NCBI GenBank assembly: GCA_025451595.1
Contig: JANWKD010000019.1
Span: 1 to 5,774, forward strand
Origin: Candidatus Babeliales bacterium
GTDB taxonomy: Bacteria > Babelota > Babeliae > Babelales > JANWKD01
DNA: 5,774 nucleotides
Direction of reading: 5' to 3'
In this document: positions 1 through 5,743 of the stretch, piece by piece
Numbering within the stretch: position 1 is the first letter of the stretch
Layout: each line of letters opens with the position of its first letter
The notes under the pieces: model-generated
What the model was told of the DNA's origin: nothing
Database searches by the model: none
The model's input: only the letters and a program-made list of their open reading frames with translations
Position numbers and translations under genes: made by a program

Positions 1-615
1 ATATGCAATTGCCAAGGTCAAATTATTAAAACAATTGATCCCTCTCAGCATGGATTGATGAGAGGTTTTGAAATTGATCAAGCGACCGGAAATATTATTA
101 TCAATAAAGCAGGATGGTATGTAAATGATGGTATTACCATAATAAATCTTGATAATAAACAAGTTAATTCGTTCAAACCAAGCCCTGAAAGCGGACTAGT
201 CGATTGTTATGCAACCCAAATCAACCAAAATAATCAGCTTTGGTGCAATGTTCAAAGCACTATCTATGGCAATGATGATATTCGATTAAATTTGTATGAC
301 TTGAATGGAAGGTTATTAAAACAAATCAATCTAGACGATGAGTTATATAGAGTAGAAACAGATCGTTGTAATTTTGCAGCCACCGATGATAATACTGTTA
401 CTTATTTTGCACAAAAAGAAAATGCGTGTATTAAAGTTGCAAGAGCCGATGGTGGACAAAAATTCATTCAATATCCAAACAACAATCCTGACTTTGAAAC
501 AATAAGCATCGATATGGATTCAGAAACGAAGATGGTCGCTGCTACGCTTGACTCTCATGAATTTATTATTGCTAATCAACAAAACGAGCAATCTTACCAA
601 AAAGGAGGAAGATGA
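1..615 (+). CDS. Beta-propeller-like protein, C-terminal part (5' end outside window)
   Basis: The frame is open from base 1 through the TGA at 613-615, giving 204 visible residues; the ATG at 55 is internal, since coding sequence with the same repeat pattern (C-Q-G-Q-I-I-K-T-I at residues 4-12) precedes it. Blade-end motifs of the form D/N-x-x-G/K followed by hydrophobics recur near residues 4, 49, 99 and 148, about 45-50 apart, as in NHL, TolB-like or WD40-like propellers. The last two blades align with those of the next two genes: M172-D-S-E-T-K-M-V matches Y-D-K-E-T-S-R-I in the third gene, so this is a third member of the tandem family. Unlike them it has no insertion between the blades near residues 36-48. 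Its stop overlaps the next start (ATGA), so translation is probably coupled. No catalytic motif is visible. The function is unknown; a binding or scaffold role outside the cytoplasm is inferred from the signal peptides of its paralogues. Confidence 0.8.
   Translation: MCNCQGQIIKTIDPSQHGLMRGFEIDQATGNIIINKAGWYVNDGITIINLDNKQVNSFKPSPESGLVDCYATQINQNNQLWCNVQSTIYGNDDIRLNLYDLNGRLLKQINLDDELYRVETDRCNFAATDDNTVTYFAQKENACIKVARADGGQKFIQYPNNNPDFETISIDMDSETKMVAATLDSHEFIIANQQNEQSYQKGGR
602..608 (+). promoter_or_regulatory. Ribosome binding site for the second propeller gene
   Basis: AAGGAGG is a near-perfect Shine-Dalgarno sequence lying inside the last codons of the upstream gene, where it encodes part of Lys-Gly-Gly-Arg. 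Only 3 bases separate it from the ATG at 612, which is shorter than usual, and it supports that start within the ATGA overlap. The next in-frame ATG (654) has no comparable site and would remove the signal peptide. Confidence 0.75.
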
Positions 616-1664
616 TAGTTCTAGTTGCTCTCTTCTTTTGTAATACACACGCAATGAATAATTATGAAGTGATTAAATTTGAAATAGGGCAAGACGCTTA
701 TGAGTCTGCTGCAGGTTTTGAGCAAACAACGGAAACGTTATATGCAGGAAGGCAAGAAATAGAAACCTGGGACCTCAAAGGTAACAGACTGCAATCAATT
801 AAACCAGAAAAACCAGTTGATGCACTTGGCGCAAGCCGCGAATACTTTGCCTCCGCAAATGGTGACGCAAATAGCGTGTACATATACGATAGAAACACGG
901 GAAAAAAAGTCAAAACTATAGGATCAGATAAAATTGAAAGTCTTTATGACATGCAAATGGATCCACTCAGTAGTACTATTGCGGTATGGGATATGCCATA
1001 TCCCAAAAAGTCTATTTTTCTCAAATTATTTAACATACATGGCGAACAGATGACTCAATTTCCTTTGTCTACCAATATGGAACCGGCCTTTTTTGATTTT
1101 CAATTTAACCAAAAGAGAGAAATTTTTTTTAACTACATGAATGTAACTGATAACTCACCGTCAACTGATAAGAAAAATTATTACAAAAACAATATGGTTG
1201 ATTGCGTTAAAAATAAACTTTCAGAGCGACACTCAACTCATAAAATGGCCATTTACAATCTAGACGGATCTCCCGAATATGTATGGGATGTTGCGCCTTC
1301 ACCATGTCAGCTAGCTACCAGCGATGCAGAAGGCAATATTGTTATACCCGGAGGCAATAGTAAGATTTATTACTACAAACAAACTGGGGATTTGCTTAAA
1401 AAATTAGACGGTGATTCTTTCTTCTGCAGACCAGTCATGAGTAATAGCGATGATACCATTTATTACATAAAAAATAATTGGAGCTCACATACTACTACTA
1501 TGATCGGATTAGATCCTGAAACTAATACGAATATTACTGAGTTTTCTTTTACATATCCAAGCGATGTTACGGGTAATAGTCATATTTTCTTAGATCAATG
1601 GAATGATAATGTTATTATTTTACTGAATAAATACGCCTACGTCTTAGTACCAAAAAATAAATAA
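612..1664 (+). CDS. Exported beta-propeller-like protein, tandem paralogue 2
   Basis: A 350-residue protein of no family I can name. Residues 1-14 form a short hydrophobic signal peptide (I2-V3-L-V-A-L-F-F-C) with a likely signal peptidase I site after T-H-A14; oddly it has no positive n-region. Homology to the next gene begins just after this, at N16-N-Y-E-V-I-K. Blade-end repeats occur at W53-D-L-K-G, Y92-D-R-N-T-G, F140-N-I-H-G, Y215-N-L-D-G, Y255-K-Q-T-G and near L300-D-P-E-T, consistent with a six-bladed propeller. The wide gap between the third and fourth repeats holds a polar insertion (about 178-209). The string F150-P-L-S-T is identical in the next gene (156-160). The start is the ATG at 612, with a strong Shine-Dalgarno site and a 4-base overlap with the gene before. 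The probable location is the periplasm, cell surface or outside the cell. No catalytic residues are apparent; ligand or protein binding is an inference from the fold type. Confidence 0.85.
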   Translation: MIVLVALFFCNTHAMNNYEVIKFEIGQDAYESAAGFEQTTETLYAGRQEIETWDLKGNRLQSIKPEKPVDALGASREYFASANGDANSVYIYDRNTGKKVKTIGSDKIESLYDMQMDPLSSTIAVWDMPYPKKSIFLKLFNIHGEQMTQFPLSTNMEPAFFDFQFNQKREIFFNYMNVTDNSPSTDKKNYYKNNMVDCVKNKLSERHSTHKMAIYNLDGSPEYVWDVAPSPCQLATSDAEGNIVIPGGNSKIYYYKQTGDLLKKLDGDSFFCRPVMSNSDDTIYYIKNNWSSHTTTMIGLDPETNTNITEFSFTYPSDVTGNSHIFLDQWNDNVIILLNKYAYVLVPKNK

Positions 1665-1671
1665 AATAATC

Positions 1672-1678
1672 GGGAGAG
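1672..1678 (+). promoter_or_regulatory. Ribosome binding site for the third propeller gene
   Basis: GGGAGAG lies 5 bases before the ATG at 1684 (GGAG core about 7 bases away), a normal position, within a 19-base intergenic gap. The gap is otherwise A-rich and too short for an obvious promoter, so this gene is probably co-transcribed with the one upstream. Confidence 0.65.
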
Positions 1679-1683
1679 AAAAA

Positions 1684-2871
1684 ATGAAGATTAATGTACT
1701 ATTGTATTTAGTAATTTTAGTTAAGGTACCTTTCACTATTTTTAGTTGCCAAAACAATTTTGAAATTATAAAAAAATTCCAACTTAACCAAACACCCAAT
1801 TCCTGCACCTTAGACCAAGCAATTGGAAACATATACGCCGCAGTAAAAGATATAGAAGTATGGGATCAAAATGGCAATTTGTTACATACCTTTAAAACAA
1901 CCGATTATATTGATCATATGCAGGCCTGCAATGACCGTATAATAACCGCCAATGAACAAAAAAATACCATTCAAATATATGACAAATATACGGGAGCCCA
2001 AACAGCTCGTTTTGGTCAGGGCAAAATCGAAAATCTGTATGGCATGAAAGTTGATAACAACCACAATACAATTATATGCACTGACTTAAAAAACTATTCT
2101 GATCCTGCCATGAAAGTATTTGATTTTGCGGGAAATAAATTAACCGAATTTCCGCTTTCAACTCAATTGGATGTGCCTACTTTTTATTACACCGTCAACC
2201 AAAATACGGGTGATATTGTTTTTGATTATTATGAAATCAACGCCACAGAAATCTCTAAAAAAGTAGCATCGCAATCCTCACGTTTAATAGCAAATGACTC
2301 TTTTAACAAACAAATGAAGAAATTTAAGACACGAGTTGAAATGAGCGATTATGTAAAAAAGCTCTTTGAAATGAAAAATAATCGACTCGCAGAGGGCAAT
2401 ACTCAACCAGCGGTACAAAATATGAGTCAACCTAACATCACCATCGCTCACAAAATGGGGGTATATCGTCAATCAGGTGATCCCGAGTTTGTTTTTGAGA
2501 TTGAGCCTGAAACCGATGGCTATCATGCATTAACGACCGATGCTCACAATAACATTTTATTAGCAGGCTCACAAAATATGTATTATTACAAACCTAACGG
2601 CACGTTATTAAAAACGCTGGCAGGGTCAACATTTTATCCACCGGTGTTAGACGAAAAAAGCAATATGATATTCTGCCTTCAAGATACCTCGGATTCTCGA
2701 ACTATTAATCTTAAGGCTACTGATATGACCACAAATGAACCGATAGGCTCGATATCTTTGCCAGATACGACCCAGCATGGCTTCCCTTTGTTGTTTTATG
2801 ATAAAGAAACATCTAGAATTATTACCGTTCTTGGCGATAAGGTCTATGTGATTAAAAAAACAAATAATTGA
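1684..2871 (+). CDS. Exported beta-propeller-like protein, tandem paralogue 3
   Basis: A 395-residue paralogue of the preceding protein, alignable by eye almost throughout. Residues 1-22 are a signal peptide: M1-K2, then a hydrophobic run interrupted by K14, ending I19-F-S-C22. That end resembles a lipobox, but Phe at -2 makes lipoprotein processing doubtful; cleavage by signal peptidase I near S21 is the alternative. Propeller repeats end at W60-D-Q-N-G, Y99-D-K-Y-T-G, F146-D-F-A-G, Y261-R-Q-S-G and Y302-K-P-N-G, with a sixth less regular blade near 345-390. Shared blocks with paralogue 2 include E/Q-F-P-L-S-T (155-160), K-I-E-N-L-Y (114-119) and H256-K-M. Between the third and fourth repeats lies a long polar, Lys-rich, probably helical insertion (about 187-255), some 39 residues longer than in paralogue 2. 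The start is supported by the Shine-Dalgarno site upstream. It ends in TGA, with the next gene starting one base later. The function is unknown; it is probably an exported binding protein. Confidence 0.85.
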   Translation: MKINVLLYLVILVKVPFTIFSCQNNFEIIKKFQLNQTPNSCTLDQAIGNIYAAVKDIEVWDQNGNLLHTFKTTDYIDHMQACNDRIITANEQKNTIQIYDKYTGAQTARFGQGKIENLYGMKVDNNHNTIICTDLKNYSDPAMKVFDFAGNKLTEFPLSTQLDVPTFYYTVNQNTGDIVFDYYEINATEISKKVASQSSRLIANDSFNKQMKKFKTRVEMSDYVKKLFEMKNNRLAEGNTQPAVQNMSQPNITIAHKMGVYRQSGDPEFVFEIEPETDGYHALTTDAHNNILLAGSQNMYYYKPNGTLLKTLAGSTFYPPVLDEKSNMIFCLQDTSDSRTINLKATDMTTNEPIGSISLPDTTQHGFPLLFYDKETSRIITVLGDKVYVIKKTNN

Positions 2872-2872
2872 G

Positions 2873-3922
2873 ATGCACATGAAAGAATGGTATTTTATCT
2901 TCATGCTTATTGCCAACATATTACATCAAAATTCAATTCATCCTTACACGCTCAATACACGTTACGGGACTTATATTATTGATCAACCAGTATTAATTGA
3001 ATTACTGCAATGCCCAAGCATGCAACGATTGCATCTTGTGCGACAATACGGCATTGGTTATTATGCCTACAAACCACTTGAATACTCACGTTATCAACAT
3101 TCAGTTGGCGTATTTGTGCTATTGCGAAAATTTGGTTCCTCGCTCAACGAGCAAATAGCAGGACTATTACATGATGTTTCGCATACGGTGTTTTCTCATG
3201 TAGCAGATTATATGTACTACACCAACGATGGCAATTCTTATCAAGACGATATTCATGAATGGTTTATCAATCAAACGGAAATTCCTGCTATTTTAAAAAA
3301 ATATGGTATACGAGTAGACGAAGTTTTGCACAAAAACGATCGCTTTTGTTGTCTTGAGCGGGATTTACCTGACGTTTGTGCCGATCGCTTAGAGTACTTA
3401 TTATATGGTGGTTATATTGAAAATAAGCTTTCAGCAGCCGATGTCGACTATATTTTAGAGCATGTTCATTACAAAAATAACCTATGGTACTTTGATTCTA
3501 TTCTCGCCGCTCAGATGCTTGCTGAAGTTTCATTATATTTGACCGAATTTCATTTTGGTTCCGCTTGGAATACCTTAATGAATCGTTGGGCAGGAATTGC
3601 GTTAAAGCGTGCCATTGAATTAAATCTTATAACAACGCATGACTTACATTTTTCGACTGATGATATTGTCTGGAATATACTGCAACAATCAACAGATCAA
3701 ATTATTCAAGAACAGATGCATAAGTTGCTTCATCTCAATGAAATATCTCTTTGCTCAGAAAGCGATTCAATAGAAATAATCAAGACTAAATGTAGAGCTA
3801 TAAATCCGCTTGTATTAGTGGATGATTCCCTTCAACGATTAACCGATGTAGATGTCCTATATAAAAATAGCTATTGCCTGCTCAAACAAAAAACCGAATC
3901 AGGATGGCCAGTTCGATATTAA
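2873..3922 (+). CDS. HD-domain phosphohydrolase, SAMHD1/dNTPase-like, with hydrophobic N-terminus
   Basis: A 349-residue member of the HD superfamily (COG1078-like), whose known members hydrolyse dNTPs or other phosphoesters with bound metal. The metal set is complete: H76 (in R73-Y-Q-H76-S-V-G-V), H100-D101, and D171 in D-R-L-E-Y-L-L. H104, H109 and H128-E129 match the secondary active-site histidines of SAMHD1. The N-terminal core Q-R-L-H-L-V-R-Q-Y-G (51-60) matches the family's Q-R-L-R-x-I-K-Q-L-G. The HD core begins near residue 30; the first ~22 residues are an extra hydrophobic segment (K4-E-W-Y-F-I-F-M-L-I-A-N-I-L) resembling a signal peptide or anchor. An alternative ATG at 2879 has a GAG six bases upstream and would place Lys second, so it may be the true start. 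The usual R-D after Y-L-L in family members reads Y178-G179, so substrate handling may differ. It lies one base after the third propeller gene, probably in the same operon. The substrate is unknown. Confidence 0.85.
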   Translation: MHMKEWYFIFMLIANILHQNSIHPYTLNTRYGTYIIDQPVLIELLQCPSMQRLHLVRQYGIGYYAYKPLEYSRYQHSVGVFVLLRKFGSSLNEQIAGLLHDVSHTVFSHVADYMYYTNDGNSYQDDIHEWFINQTEIPAILKKYGIRVDEVLHKNDRFCCLERDLPDVCADRLEYLLYGGYIENKLSAADVDYILEHVHYKNNLWYFDSILAAQMLAEVSLYLTEFHFGSAWNTLMNRWAGIALKRAIELNLITTHDLHFSTDDIVWNILQQSTDQIIQEQMHKLLHLNEISLCSESDSIEIIKTKCRAINPLVLVDDSLQRLTDVDVLYKNSYCLLKQKTESGWPVRY

Positions 3923-3943
3923 TTGGTCAACATAACTTTATTC

Positions 3944-5743
3944 TTACTTTACTACAAAATTAATGAGTCTGTCGGGCACGAAAATAACTTTAATTATTTG
4001 TTTACCCGCAAGCCACTTTTCCACTTCTAAATGAGCACGCATCTGAATATTCTCTTGTGTTAAACCAGGCGTAATCATAATATTTCCACGTAATTTACCA
4101 TTTACCTGAATTGCCAATTCAATTTCTTGCTCTTGCGCAAGGCCTGGGTCATAACTTGGCCATTGGCAATCACTGAGCTGTTTTTGACAAATTGTTTCGA
4201 GTAACTCACTTGCCATATGAGGGGCCATTGTTGAAATAATTACTAATATTTTTTCTACCGTTGTTTTGCTTAATTTCGATTCTTTATGCAATAAATCATT
4301 CAAAAATTCCATTGCAGCAGAAATCGCCGTGTTTGGTTTAAAATGATCTACTCGCTCTTGGAATTCTTTCATAAAACGATGAACCCGACGTGTTACCTGA
4401 ATGCTTTCTTCTTGATTTTCATTCAAAATATTTTCTGTATTAGTAAAATAGGTCCACCATCTATTTAAAAACCGTTTTATTCCTTCAAGCCCTGCATCCT
4501 GCCATTCACAATCCAACTCAGGAGGTCCCATAAAAAGAATATAAAGACGTAATGCATCTGAACCATATTTTTGTACTATTTCATCAGGGTTTACTACATT
4601 ACCTTTGGATTTCGACATTTTTTCTACTTGACCACTTATTTCTGAATATTTGCAAACCATTCCTTGATTGAATAAATGAGTAAATGGTTCATCAAAGGGT
4701 AAGTAACCTAAGTCATACAAAACTTTTACATAAAATCGCGCATATAACAAATGCAATATTGCATGCTCAACGCCACCAACATACAAGTCTACCGGTAGCC
4801 AATAATGTATATCTTTTTCATCCCATGGTTTATCTTTTAAATCAGGATTTGGATACCGCAAGAAATACCAACATGAACCCGCCCACTGCGGCATAGTATT
4901 CGTCTCACGTTTTGCAGGACCACCACACGTGGGACAACTAGTATTTACAAACAAGGGAATATCTGCTAATGGCGATTGGCCTGTGCCAGTTGGTTGATAA
5001 CGCTCTACATCAGGCAATCGAACAGGCAATTGATCCTCTGGTACCGGAACGACACCATCTTTGGGACAATGAATAAGTGGAATGGGCTCTCCCCAGTAAC
5101 GTTGGCGAGAGAAAATCCAATCGCGTAACTTATAAGAAACTTTACGTTGCGCAAATCCTTTATCAATAAGATATTGCGCTAGCGCTTGCCGCACATCACC
5201 TGCTATGTTGCCTGCGAATTCTACCGGTTCAGATAAAATACCCTGTTTCATGTCAGTATAACATTCTTCAAAGCGCGCTACTCTTTCCGCTCTTTGCGGA
5301 TCGTTTGGAGGGAATAGTACTGCTTTTAATGGAATGTTATATTTTTTTGCAAAGGCAAAATCACGCTCATCATGAGCAGAACATTTGACAATGCCAGTAC
5401 CATAATGCGCAAGCGCAAAACTTGCAATCCAAATGGGCAAATCACCATTGCCAAGCGGATCTACTATATAACGACCCGTAAACATCCCTTCTGATTCTTT
5501 TTGCTCATGACCATCTCGCGCGCGTTTATCAATTAAATAACGGCAAAAATCTAAAATTTCTTGTTTATTTTTTACACCCTCCAATAAGGTGAGCAATAAA
5601 GGATGATCTGGCGCTATAACTACAAAGGTATCTGCATAACAAGACTCAAAATGCGCAGAAAAGGTTTGAATAGTTAAATGAGCGTCTTTTACTGGAGCAG
5701 TAATTATCAACCCTTCGTTTTTACCTATCCAGTTTCTTTGCAT
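3944..5743 (-). CDS. leuS: Leucyl-tRNA synthetase, editing domain to C-terminus (N-terminal catalytic half separated by a stop codon)
   Basis: LeuRS charges tRNA-Leu with leucine in the cytoplasm. This 599-residue frame covers only the last two thirds of the usual ~860: it starts at M-Q-R-N-W-I-G, a conserved internal block at the CP1 border, so the HIGH motif must lie beyond the window. In order: CP1 editing domain (about 1-205, with Y114-G-T-G and H124-D-E-R-D128); the return to the catalytic core (L206-R-D-W-I-F-S-R-Q-R-Y-W-G); a Cys-loop insertion (C226-x2-D229, C270-x2-C273); W315-L-P-V-D-L-Y-V-G-G; K375-M-S-K-S379; the anticodon-binding helical domain (about 405-530); and the C-terminal tRNA-elbow domain ending I-N-F-V-V-K. 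The TTRPDT editing motif is not recognisable. TAA stands immediately before the ATG with LeuRS-like codons before it, and no Shine-Dalgarno site is visible, so translation would need reinitiation or readthrough. The rest of the frame is undamaged and well conserved, which argues for function. The gene converges on the HD gene across 21 bases. Confidence 0.9.
   Translation of the reverse strand: MQRNWIGKNEGLIITAPVKDAHLTIQTFSAHFESCYADTFVVIAPDHPLLLTLLEGVKNKQEILDFCRYLIDKRARDGHEQKESEGMFTGRYIVDPLGNGDLPIWIASFALAHYGTGIVKCSAHDERDFAFAKKYNIPLKAVLFPPNDPQRAERVARFEECYTDMKQGILSEPVEFAGNIAGDVRQALAQYLIDKGFAQRKVSYKLRDWIFSRQRYWGEPIPLIHCPKDGVVPVPEDQLPVRLPDVERYQPTGTGQSPLADIPLFVNTSCPTCGGPAKRETNTMPQWAGSCWYFLRYPNPDLKDKPWDEKDIHYWLPVDLYVGGVEHAILHLLYARFYVKVLYDLGYLPFDEPFTHLFNQGMVCKYSEISGQVEKMSKSKGNVVNPDEIVQKYGSDALRLYILFMGPPELDCEWQDAGLEGIKRFLNRWWTYFTNTENILNENQEESIQVTRRVHRFMKEFQERVDHFKPNTAISAAMEFLNDLLHKESKLSKTTVEKILVIISTMAPHMASELLETICQKQLSDCQWPSYDPGLAQEQEIELAIQVNGKLRGNIMITPGLTQENIQMRAHLEVEKWLAGKQIIKVIFVPDRLINFVVK

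Larger units (their letters stand above)
1..2871 (+). repeat. Tandem array of three paralogous propeller genes
   Basis: Three consecutive same-strand genes encode recognisably related proteins. The second and third align from just after the signal peptide to the last residues (N-N-Y/F-E-V/I-I-K near the start, H-K-M-A/G-I/V-Y in the middle, Y-V-L/I near the end). The first, seen only in part, shares the final blades. Similarity is clear in protein but weak in DNA, so the duplication is old and the copies have diverged. The array may extend beyond the left edge of the window. Confidence 0.75.

Noticed and set aside
698..913. 71-codon minus-strand open frame inside the second propeller gene
   Set aside because: The sense strand encodes repeats conserved in the paralogue, so this is a shadow frame.
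1740..1752. Lipoprotein lipobox at I-F-S-C22 in the third propeller protein
   Set aside because: Phe at -2 is disfavoured and the paralogue has Phe at both -2 and -1 before its Cys, so the Cys is not convincing as a lipidation site; it is noted only as an alternative in the gene entry.
1644..1832. 62-codon minus-strand frame with a hydrophobic end
   Set aside because: The hydrophobic stretch is the reverse of the A/T-rich intergenic gap and of the signal peptide coding region of the third propeller gene; there is no independent support.
2284..2919. Minus-strand open frames opposite the third propeller gene and HD gene start
   Set aside because: They are antisense to well-supported genes, have composition typical of shadow frames (Ile, Phe and Cys-rich) and no initiation signals.
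3905..3929. Possible hairpin TGGCCA ... TGGTCA between the ends of the HD gene and leuS
   Set aside because: The stem has only six pairs including a G-U, the loop is 13 bases, most of it lies inside the HD coding region, and no T-tract follows closely on either strand. It is too weak to call a terminator.
4684..4896. 70-codon open frame on the + strand
   Set aside because: It lies wholly antisense to the conserved catalytic core of leuS, has no ribosome binding site and no recognisable protein features.
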